A stretch of DNA of 64,000 nt from Bin55 sp963664665 (GTDB taxonomy: Bacteria; Pseudomonadota; Gammaproteobacteria; Pseudomonadales; Azotimanducaceae): positions 124,001 through 188,000 of the forward strand of contig CAXXMH010000008.1 of NCBI GenBank assembly GCA_963664665.2, read 5' to 3'. Below, one piece after another: positions 8,944-16,453 of the stretch; the first letter of the stretch is position 1, and every line of letters begins with the position of its first letter. The notes beneath the pieces were generated by a model, which saw only the letters and a list, made by a program, of their open reading frames with translations, made no database searches and was not told where the DNA came from. The translations under genes and the position numbers were made by a program.

Positions 8944-9579
8944 GTGACGTTGGTAGCTGACGCTTCGCTTATGCTTGCGCCGATTGAGTTAACGAGCAAT
9001 CTTTTGAAACTGCCATCGATCCTAAACTCCCAAATCGTTGCTTCAAGTCGATTGTTCAGCATCGAATCACTTGACTTACGTTTTTCTAACGGTGAAAGAC
9101 GGACGTTTGAACGTCTACCGAAACGCGGTCGTGAGGCGGTTATTGTCTGTGCGGTTACCGCAAAGGAAGAAGTGGTGCTTATTCGGGAATATATGGCCGG
9201 GCTTCATAAATACGAGCTTGGACTTCCAAAAGGACGTGTGGATCTTGGTGAGTCGTTCGTTTTCGCCGCGAATCGCGAGCTCAAGGAGGAAGCTGGATTT
9301 GGTGCTAGATCTATCGAACACCTAAGGGAGCTATCTCTGGCGCCGGGACAAATGGGATTCTCCATTCATGCAATGCTGGCCACCGACCTATACATTGAAT
9401 CGTTACCCGGGGACGAACCCGAACCCCTCGAGGTGGTTCTCTGGCCTCTCAATCGAATCGATGAGCTTATATTCAGCCATGAACTATCTGAGGCGCGTTC
9501 GATTGCCACGCTAAAGATCGCTGAGGTTGCATTGAAGGGTAACCACCCCAAAGAACCTACATTGATCGCTGCGGGTTAA
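8944..9579 (+). CDS. nudE: Nudix hydrolase, NudE-like ADP-sugar / nucleoside diphosphate hydrolase
   Basis: Contains a perfect Nudix box between G97 and F119 (G-x5-E-x7-RELKEEAGF), the Mg-binding catalytic loop. The flanking sequence (YELGLPKGRVDLGES, LAPGQMGFS) matches the NudE group, which hydrolyses ADP-ribose, AP3A and NADH in E. coli. The start is GTG 8944, supported by GGAGG at 8932-8936, seven bases upstream. The N-terminus of about 35 residues before the first conserved strand is a little longer than in E. coli NudE (186 residues), so a later start cannot be fully excluded. It lies directly upstream of cysQ, a common pairing in gammaproteobacteria. Confidence 0.88.
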   Translation: MTLVADASLMLAPIELTSNLLKLPSILNSQIVASSRLFSIESLDLRFSNGERRTFERLPKRGREAVIVCAVTAKEEVVLIREYMAGLHKYELGLPKGRVDLGESFVFAANRELKEEAGFGARSIEHLRELSLAPGQMGFSIHAMLATDLYIESLPGDEPEPLEVVLWPLNRIDELIFSHELSEARSIATLKIAEVALKGNHPKEPTLIAAG

Positions 9580-9649
9580 ATTCGGCCCAACTCGACCCGA
9601 CGAACCATCTAGTTGTTCCGCTTTCCGCGAACACCTATTGAGCGCCCAA

Positions 9650-10482
9650 ATGATGTCAGAAAGCACATTGAAATCGGATTTAATCCAGATCGTTCAAGAG
9701 GCTCGTGTTGCAATACTCGACGTCTACGACTCACCGTTCGACGTTGACCGGAAGACTGATGACACCCCGATCACGGAAGCTGATCGACGCGCACACGACG
9801 TAATCGTCAATAGGCTATCGAGACTCGACTCAAAGATTCCTATCGTGTCGGAAGAATCGAGCTTGGCGGCGTACGAGGAACGGAGGACGTGGGGTCAATA
9901 TTGGCTCGTTGATCCACTCGACGGTACGAAGGAATTCGTAAAACGCAACGGGGAATTTACGGTTAATGTGGCGCTCATAGTCGGACACGAGTCGCAGGTT
10001 GGCGCGGTGGGACGTCCTACGTCGAATACGCTTATTTCGGTGATGTCCGAGCTCAAACTGCCGTGAAAATCTCCGCAGAGGATGAAATCCAAATAAACAC
10101 TCGCGCAATACAGCCTAACAATGTTCGAAGCGTGCAGAGTCGACGACGCGCTGACCCGCGGGCTGAGCGATTTTTATCCGATCTTGAATCTGAGGTCGGT
10201 TCAATCGCACGCGATTTTCGTGGCAGTAGTCTGAAATTCCTCGCGCTTGCCGCAGGAGAGGCCGACCTTTACATTCAACCCGGTGGTACCTCCGAATGGG
10301 ACACCGCAGCCGCTCAAGCAGTGCTCCAAGCCGCGGGAGGATGCGTGATGACGCTACAAGGCGAATCTCTCAGATACAACACGCGGGATAGCGTTCTCAA
10401 TGTCCCTTTCATTGCGATTGGTGATAGCTCGACAGCATGGCGAGACACGTTGTTGCGACACTTAACAATATTCAGCGAATAG
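9650..10482 (+). pseudogene. cysQ: 3'(2'),5'-bisphosphate nucleotidase CysQ, interrupted by a frameshift
   Basis: The inositol-monophosphatase-family enzyme that removes a phosphate from 3'-phosphoadenosine 5'-phosphate is encoded in two overlapping frames. The first frame (ATG 9650 or 9653, stop 10064-10066) carries ITEADRRAH, SEESS, WLVDPLDGTKEF and FTVNVALI. The second frame is open through 10021-10482 and carries YFGD, RRADPR, GSSLKFLALAAGEADLY and WDTAAAQAVL. Both are collinear with E. coli CysQ. The frames join if one base is missing near 10033: NTL in the first frame continues as YFGD in the second. All catalytic motifs are intact across the join, so a sequencing or assembly error is as likely as a true lesion. 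Confidence 0.85.
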
Positions 10483-10563
10483 TCGCCCAAACTTAGCCAC
10501 CGCTATACTTCCGCGTCCCGCAGCGCTCGCCGCTGCCATCTAAAAACCCCTAGGAATTGGTCC

Positions 10564-10989
10564 ATGAGCAAAGAAGGCTTACGACCTCGCTATGCGCCTA
10601 CACCAACCCCCGACACTGAACACTTTTGGGAAGGAACAAGGAATTACAAGCTCCTTCTCCAACGGTGTACTGACTGTGGCACGGTGTATTTCCCGCCGCG
10701 AGCGTTTTGTCCAGAAAACGGTTCGACAAACATTGAGATATTCGAAGCGAGTGGCAAAGCGACACTAATCAGCTACACCATCAACAATCGTCAGCACCCG
10801 TCATTCGAGAGTCCGTACGCGATCGCCATCGTCCAACTAGAGGAAGGACCCATGATGATGACCAATATCGTGGACTGCGAGCAAACACCCGAAGCGCTCG
10901 TGCTTGACATGCCTCTGGAAGTCACGTTCGAGAAAGTTTCAGATGTCATTACCGTGCCTCTCTTTAAACCCGTTGGAGCGTCCTCATGA
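10564..10989 (+). CDS. DUF35 zinc-ribbon/OB-fold protein
   Basis: Has the two-part architecture of DUF35 (ChsH2-like) proteins: an N-terminal helix with HFWEGTRNYKLLLQRC, a rubredoxin-like zinc ribbon, then an OB fold (SYTINNRQHP, PYAIAIVQLEEG). These proteins partner thiolase-fold or MaoC-like enzymes acting on CoA esters. The Ltp2-DUF35 aldolase of steroid side-chain breakdown is the best-known case. The ribbon here has Cys35, Cys38 and Cys49, but the fourth expected Cys is Asn52, so zinc binding may be lost. The stop overlaps the next gene as ATGA, which supports a complex with that thiolase-like protein. Confidence 0.88.
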   Translation: MSKEGLRPRYAPTPTPDTEHFWEGTRNYKLLLQRCTDCGTVYFPPRAFCPENGSTNIEIFEASGKATLISYTINNRQHPSFESPYAIAIVQLEEGPMMMTNIVDCEQTPEALVLDMPLEVTFEKVSDVITVPLFKPVGASS

Positions 10990-12119
10990 CGGTAGCTGTT
11001 GTCGGTGCATCCGAAACCACTGAACTTGGGCGCATCCCGCATTTGAGCCAGACACAGCTCCATGCGGATGGCGCGTTTAACGCACTAGCTGACGCTGGCC
11101 TGTCTGTGAAAGACATCGACGGGATTGCGACAGCGGGTGCTTCACCAGTTGACCTGACTCATTACCTGGGTCTCGAACCTCGGTGGATAGACGGTACTTC
11201 CGTTGGAGGATGTTCGTTTCTAATCCATGTTCGTCATGCAGTCGCTGCCTTAGAAGCGGGATACTGTGAGACTGTCCTTATCACGCATGGTGAAAGCGGG
11301 CGTTCCGGCATCGGCCGCGGTGGTGGCGGGGGCGGCGCAGCTTCATTCGCTAGTCAGTTCGAAGTTCCGTACGGTCCAATGGGACCGACGACGCTATTCG
11401 GTATTGGTGTGTTGCGCTACATGAAGCAATATGGCATGACGCACGAGCAACTCGCATCGGTTGCGGTTGCCCAACGTGAGTGGGCGGGTATGAATCCTCG
11501 TGCGATGTATCGAGATCCAATCACCGTCGACGACGTCCTCGCATCCCGGGTTATCGCATACCCATTCCATCTCCTCGAGTGTTGCCTCGTAACTGATGGC
11601 GGAGGTGCACTAATTCTTACCAAGGCTGAGCGTGCCAAGGACTTTCCACAGCCACCGGTCTATATCTTGGGGAGTGGCGAGAGTGTGGAATCGCCGATGA
11701 TCAGCCAGATGGCAGACCTTACTAGCTCTAGAAACTTCCGAATCGCTGGTCGAGATGCGATGAGTTCAGCCGGGATTTCGCATGCTGATGTCGATCACTT
11801 GATGGTGTATGACGCGTTTGCGCACCTGCCAATTTTCGGTTTAGAAGACTTGGGTTTTGTGGAGCGGGGCGAAGCAGGACCGTTCATCGAGGAAGGTAAC
11901 ACCCGTCCGGGTGGCAGATTGCCACTGAATACCAACGGTGGAGGTCTGTCGTACACGCATACTGGCATGTATGGGATGTTCGCACTTCAAGAGAGCGTGC
12001 GTCAGGTACGTGGGGAAGCGCCCGCACAAGTCGACGATGTCAATATATCCGTCTGTCTGGGTGTTGGTGGAATGTTCGCCGCAGGTGCTTGCATCGTGTT
12101 TGGTAAGGAATTACCTTAA
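10986..12119 (+). CDS. Thiolase-like protein (SCPx/Ltp2 lipid-transfer type)
   Basis: A 377-residue thiolase-fold protein of the non-classical group annotated as lipid-transfer protein, acetyl-CoA acetyltransferase or Ltp2 aldolase. The nucleophile-region sequence is DGTSVGGCSF with Cys76. The C-terminal half shows VDHLMVYDAFAH, ALEDLGF-like residues, NTNGGGLSYTHTG and the glycine-rich GVGGMFAAGACIVF ending. In Ltp2 proteins the DUF35 partner gates the CoA ester and the pair catalyses a retro-aldol cleavage; in other members it is beta-keto thiolysis. Translational coupling to the preceding DUF35 gene makes a heteromeric enzyme likely. The substrate is unknown. Confidence 0.85.
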   Translation: MTVAVVGASETTELGRIPHLSQTQLHADGAFNALADAGLSVKDIDGIATAGASPVDLTHYLGLEPRWIDGTSVGGCSFLIHVRHAVAALEAGYCETVLITHGESGRSGIGRGGGGGGAASFASQFEVPYGPMGPTTLFGIGVLRYMKQYGMTHEQLASVAVAQREWAGMNPRAMYRDPITVDDVLASRVIAYPFHLLECCLVTDGGGALILTKAERAKDFPQPPVYILGSGESVESPMISQMADLTSSRNFRIAGRDAMSSAGISHADVDHLMVYDAFAHLPIFGLEDLGFVERGEAGPFIEEGNTRPGGRLPLNTNGGGLSYTHTGMYGMFALQESVRQVRGEAPAQVDDVNISVCLGVGGMFAAGACIVFGKELP

Positions 12120-12153
12120 AGACACGCTACAACTTTTGAATCGAGGAAAAAGA

Positions 12154-13005
12154 ATGAGTCGACGATTAATCGTTAACGCTCGATACGTGCTGGCTTTATG
12201 CGTCCTTCTCGGCGTGACAACCTACGGCGAAGATCTCATTCGTGAGGATATCGTGTACGTGGATCGCGATGGCATCGAGGTTTCTTACGACGTGGTACCT
12301 GCCGCAGAACCAAATGGTGCGGCAGTACTGATCATGTCGAGCGGAGGTTGGTTTAGCGCTAAACGACCGGTAGATCAGCTTAAGCAAGGATTTGGGTTTC
12401 TGCTAGATGCAGGCTACACCCTCGTGACAATTCGCCACCGTAGTGCTCCCGACTTTAAGGTTCCGGATGCGGTCGATGACGTGCAACTAGCGGTACGGCA
12501 CGTTCGCCATCACGCGGATGAATACGGTATCGACACAACTCGCATGGCAGCGATGGGTTTCAGTTCAGGTGGTCATCTAACTTTGATGATCGCACTCGAT
12601 TCGGATGAAGGGGTGACTTCAAATCCTGATGATTTGGTAGCGAGCACGCCTAATCATGTCGCTGCCGCGATCGCCTATTTCCCGCCGGTCGACCTTGAGA
12701 ATATCGTGGGTCCGAGCGAACGTTTTCCGGCTCTCGACTTCGATCCGTCGTTAGCCACCTCGGTTTCACCAATCAACTTCGCCGATCAAGAGGATCCACC
12801 GGTGCTCTTTCTACACGGCACCGCAGACGAGCTTGTCCCGCTGCAAAACAGCATTCGAATGCATGAGGCGTTAACGAGCGTAAACGTTGAGAGTCAACTT
12901 AGCGTATACGAAGGTGCGCCGCATGGCTTTCGAGACCCCGCGCACCAGGAGCGAGCGCGTACTGAGATTCTTGCGTTTCTTTCCTCGCACCTAGGCGAAA
13001 ATTGA
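12154..13005 (+). CDS. Exported alpha/beta hydrolase (esterase-like)
   Basis: A 283-residue alpha/beta hydrolase with an N-terminal signal peptide (hydrophobic residues 11-23, then TTYGED). The triad is visible: nucleophile Ser137 in GFSSGG, Asp in HGTADELVP, and His in GAPHGF. A segment near residue 61 (SSGGW) probably forms the oxyanion hole in place of HGGG. ATG 12154 is preceded by a CGAGGA ribosome-binding site. An earlier in-frame start inside the thiolase gene would destroy the signal peptide. It is probably a periplasmic or secreted carboxylesterase or peptidase-like enzyme that supplies substrate to the neighbouring catabolic genes. Confidence 0.85.
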   Translation: MSRRLIVNARYVLALCVLLGVTTYGEDLIREDIVYVDRDGIEVSYDVVPAAEPNGAAVLIMSSGGWFSAKRPVDQLKQGFGFLLDAGYTLVTIRHRSAPDFKVPDAVDDVQLAVRHVRHHADEYGIDTTRMAAMGFSSGGHLTLMIALDSDEGVTSNPDDLVASTPNHVAAAIAYFPPVDLENIVGPSERFPALDFDPSLATSVSPINFADQEDPPVLFLHGTADELVPLQNSIRMHEALTSVNVESQLSVYEGAPHGFRDPAHQERARTEILAFLSSHLGEN

Positions 13006-13083
13006 GCCGACCATCAACTTGAGGGTTTTCTGAAGACCACTTGTCCATTCTCCTGAACTGACGTTTTTGACGGACACTCCCCC

Positions 13084-13938
13084 ATGGCAAATTTAGCCAG
13101 TCTTAACGCAGATCAACTAGCTTTCTGGGAAAAGAACGGTTTTCTCGTACTCCCAAGCGTGTTTACGGCGGATGAAATCTCATCCATGCGCTCAGAGGCG
13201 GACTTTATTCTTGAGTTGGTCGTAAATTCATCGCTCTGCAACCAGCGCCAGAGTCGTCGGCTAGATATTCGTAAGCGTCAAAGCGGCGGCATGATCGTTC
13301 GCAAGATTCAACCTATCAACGATCTCTCGTTAATTCTCTCGAAAGTATCCGAGGACGAGCGTCTGCTCAGCCCAATGCGCGAACTCATGGCAGATCAACC
13401 TATCCTCATGGAGGAAAAGCTGAACTACAAGCAACCAGTTCAAGCGATGGATGGGTTTCGCGTGCCTCTTGACGACGATAGATTTCCAGTACACAACGAC
13501 TGGGCGTACTACCTCTATAACGGATATCCGGACGACATCATTTCTTCGGCTATCACAATCGACGACTGCCATGCCGGAAATGGCACTATTTGTGCTTTCC
13601 CAGGCACACATCATGAACATATCGACCATAAACGGGTGCGGAATGGACTTGAAGTACCTGCCGAAAAGGTCGATCTAACGACCGGCGTGCATCTTGATGC
13701 ACCAGCAGGTTCCGTGATGTACTTTCATGCGAAGCTGGTCCACACATCTGAGCCAAACTCGACATCGCATCCGCGTCGCGTGATGATCTATAGTCACTAT
13801 CCTAAAAGGGCAAATATGGGTATCGACGTTCGAAACGGTCCTAATCGGCTTCGAGAATCACCGTGGGAATGGGAATACCGTCGTCGTAAGGAAGCTGGCG
13901 AATATGTCGATGAATTTAAAGCAGAGGAAAACGCATGA
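13084..13938 (+). CDS. Phytanoyl-CoA dioxygenase (PhyH) family protein
   Basis: Non-haem Fe(II)/2-oxoglutarate oxygenase of the PhyH family, 284 residues. The facial triad is visible as His137-x-Asp139 (VHNDW) and His220 (LVHTSEPN), with Arg231/Arg232 as the likely 2-oxoglutarate ligand. The N-terminus LAFWEKNGFLVLPSVF is the family hallmark. Bacterial members hydroxylate varied small molecules, so the CoA name need not apply. The stop overlaps the GH4 gene start (ATGA). A second, only distantly similar PhyH protein is encoded at 39.1 kb. Confidence 0.88.
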   Translation: MANLASLNADQLAFWEKNGFLVLPSVFTADEISSMRSEADFILELVVNSSLCNQRQSRRLDIRKRQSGGMIVRKIQPINDLSLILSKVSEDERLLSPMRELMADQPILMEEKLNYKQPVQAMDGFRVPLDDDRFPVHNDWAYYLYNGYPDDIISSAITIDDCHAGNGTICAFPGTHHEHIDHKRVRNGLEVPAEKVDLTTGVHLDAPAGSVMYFHAKLVHTSEPNSTSHPRRVMIYSHYPKRANMGIDVRNGPNRLRESPWEWEYRRRKEAGEYVDEFKAEENA

Positions 13939-15428
13939 GCTTGAAGATTGCCATTGTCGGGGCGGGGAGTATCGGTTTCACTCGTAAGCTCGTTCAAGAC
14001 TTCCTTCTTGTTCCCGAATTCAGGGACACAGAATTCCGATTCCAGGACATCAGTGAATCGAATCTCAAAATGGTTGCGCGCCTATGTCAGCGCGACATTG
14101 AAGCAAACTCGTTACCCGCTTGGATCGTCGCCACGGGAGATCGCGAAGTTGCGCTAACCGACGCAGACTACGTGATCAATACGGCACGGGTCGGAGGGTT
14201 GCGTGCATTCAAAACCGATGTAGAAATCCCACTTCGTTACGGCATTGACCAGTGTGTTGGTGATACGATCTGTGCTGGCGGATTAATGTATGGGCAGCGC
14301 ACAGTACCGATGATTGTTGAACTGTGTCACCAAATTGAAAACTACTCGAAAGCTGACGCGATCCTCCTGAATTACGCCAATCCGATGGCAATGAACACTT
14401 GGGCGGCGTTAGACGAATCTTGTGTACAAACCATTGGATTGTGTCACGGAGTACAAGGGGGCCACCGATTACTGGCCGGGCTAATTGAACACCACATCAA
14501 CGAAGGTATAGACGAGAATGATGCGGACTTCCAACCCGTATCGAAGGACGATGTCGATATCGTCGCCGTAGGAATCAATCACCAAACATGGTACATGCAC
14601 ATCGTCCACGACGGTGTTGATTGGGCGAATCAATTGTTGCCACTATTTGAGGCCGTTCCCGAAGTAGCTGAGAACGAAAAAGTTCGAATGGACATGATCC
14701 AACGTTTTGGTTACTTCAGTACAGAATCTAACGGGCATCTGTCTGAATACGTGCCGTGGTATCGCAAACGTACAGATGAAATACCTCAATGGATATCTAT
14801 GAACCGCTGGATCCACGGGGAATCAGGCGGGTATCTACGCGTGTGTACCGAAAATCGAAACTGGTTTGAAAACGATTTTCCGAGATGGCTTAAGCAAACT
14901 CCTTGGAATCTCGACGAAGCGACTAGGAGCGACGAGCACGGATCGTGGATCGTCGAGGCGTTAGAGACTGGAAGAACGTATCGCGGACACTTCAACGTAC
15001 GCAATCAACATACCGCAACCAATTTACCATCTGACTGCATTGTCGAAGTACCTGGCTACGTCGATCGAAATGGGATGTCGATTCCACAGTATGGTGATCT
15101 TCCGCTCGGTTGCGCGGCGATCTGCAACAACTCGATCCAAGTGCAACGGATGGCAAAAGATGCAGCGTTGACTGGCGATGTTGAGTTGCTGAAACAGGCC
15201 TGCTTGCTGGATCCTCTCGTTGGCGCTGTGTGTAACCCACCTGAAGTCTGGCACATGATCGACGCGATGTTGGTCGAGCAAGCCGAGTGGCTTCCTCAAT
15301 ACGCGAGTGCTATTCCGGAAGCCAAAAAGCGTTTAGCTAATTCCCCAGATCTAGCTAGTTCAACATCCAATGGCGCGATGCGTCGAGATGTTAGAACTAT
15401 CGAAGCGATGCGAGCTGCCGAAGCATAA
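13935..15428 (+). CDS. Glycoside hydrolase family 4 (alpha-glucosidase/galactosidase type)
   Basis: NAD- and Mn-dependent glycosidase that cleaves through redox chemistry at C3. The Rossmann fold starts with KIAIVGAGSIGFTRKL. The metal-site residues Cys170-His171 occur in CHGVQGG, with NYANPMA at 146-152 and INHQTWY with His216. The 497 residues are at the long end of the GH4 range (about 430-490). The pattern best fits the alpha-glucosidase/alpha-galactosidase branch rather than 6-phospho-glycosidases, which normally go with PTS genes that are absent here. The start ATG 13935 overlaps the PhyH stop. No transporter is adjacent. Confidence 0.88.
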   Translation: MSLKIAIVGAGSIGFTRKLVQDFLLVPEFRDTEFRFQDISESNLKMVARLCQRDIEANSLPAWIVATGDREVALTDADYVINTARVGGLRAFKTDVEIPLRYGIDQCVGDTICAGGLMYGQRTVPMIVELCHQIENYSKADAILLNYANPMAMNTWAALDESCVQTIGLCHGVQGGHRLLAGLIEHHINEGIDENDADFQPVSKDDVDIVAVGINHQTWYMHIVHDGVDWANQLLPLFEAVPEVAENEKVRMDMIQRFGYFSTESNGHLSEYVPWYRKRTDEIPQWISMNRWIHGESGGYLRVCTENRNWFENDFPRWLKQTPWNLDEATRSDEHGSWIVEALETGRTYRGHFNVRNQHTATNLPSDCIVEVPGYVDRNGMSIPQYGDLPLGCAAICNNSIQVQRMAKDAALTGDVELLKQACLLDPLVGAVCNPPEVWHMIDAMLVEQAEWLPQYASAIPEAKKRLANSPDLASSTSNGAMRRDVRTIEAMRAAEA

Positions 15429-15462
15429 GTCGTCGATATAGCTCGTTAATGTCGATAAAACC

Positions 15463-16437
15463 ATGAGATTCATCGTCTATGGCGCTGGCGGGATCGGCGG
15501 CTCTATCGGTGCTCGCCTCCATCTCAATGGCGAAAAGGTCTTATTGGTCGCGAGAGGCAAACACTTTGATGCGATTCACGCCACCGGCTTGCAGTTCCAC
15601 ACGCCAACAATCCATGAAACACTGCACATAGACGCCGTTTCTCATCCACGCGACATAAATATCGAAACGAATGACGTTGTAATCCTCTCAATGAAGACCC
15701 AACACGTTGAAGGCGCGTTGCGTGATCTACAACAGCATGCACCCTCGAACGTGCCAATCTTCTGTTGCCAAAACGGGGTGGCAAGTGAACGTATGGCATT
15801 GCGTAGATATTCAAGGGTCTACGGCATGGTCGTCTGGGTTCCGGCCGAACATCTTGAACCTGGAGTTGTCGTCAATTTCGCAGAAAATCGAGCCGGTAAT
15901 CTCGATGCAGGTTGTTATCCCAAGGGTGTCGATGAAACGGTTGAACGGGTTACCGCAGCAATCCATGCAGCTGGCTTTGTATCGCGTCCCGATCCGAACA
16001 TCATGGCTAAAAAGTACGCCAAGTTGATGGTGAATCTAACCAACGCGCTAGATGCGGCAGGAGCCGAACGACCTGATGACGTCATCCGGGATATGCAACA
16101 AGAAGCGCGCAATTGCTGCGATGCAGCAGGCATCGAATACGCCGACTTACACGCAACGAGGAGTGCCAGAGGGGAAATTCGAGGAGGCCCGGTCTCCGGA
16201 TTTGAACGACACGGCAGCTCGACGCTTCAGAGCCTTCTACGTGACACAGGTGATATAGAGGCCGATTACATGAACGGTGAAATCGTGCAACTTGGGCGCT
16301 TACACGGTATACCAACACCGGTCAACGCCGCTGTTCAGAATATCGGCGTCGACTTGATTCGCGGGGCGATTAAACCGCGTTCGCTAACGGCTGACGCAAT
16401 CAGGGAAATGGTCGCGAAGGAACAATCCGCAATCTAG
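15463..16437 (+). CDS. Ketopantoate reductase (PanE/ApbA) family protein
   Basis: A 324-residue NAD(P)H-dependent reductase with the nucleotide-binding GAGGIGGSIGARL at the N-terminus and the family Lys in KKYAKLMVNLTNAL, followed by the helical C-terminal domain (RGEIRGGPVSGFERHG, GRLHGIPTPVNAAV). True PanE makes pantoate for CoA synthesis, but many members act on other 2-keto acids. Its position 34 bases after the GH4 gene suggests a role in the same pathway rather than in CoA synthesis; this is inference from context only. It converges on the DUF5916 protein with 16 bases between the stop codons. Confidence 0.82.
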   Translation: MRFIVYGAGGIGGSIGARLHLNGEKVLLVARGKHFDAIHATGLQFHTPTIHETLHIDAVSHPRDINIETNDVVILSMKTQHVEGALRDLQQHAPSNVPIFCCQNGVASERMALRRYSRVYGMVVWVPAEHLEPGVVVNFAENRAGNLDAGCYPKGVDETVERVTAAIHAAGFVSRPDPNIMAKKYAKLMVNLTNALDAAGAERPDDVIRDMQQEARNCCDAAGIEYADLHATRSARGEIRGGPVSGFERHGSSTLQSLLRDTGDIEADYMNGEIVQLGRLHGIPTPVNAAVQNIGVDLIRGAIKPRSLTADAIREMVAKEQSAI

Positions 16438-16453
16438 CTCCGCCGCTATCGTG

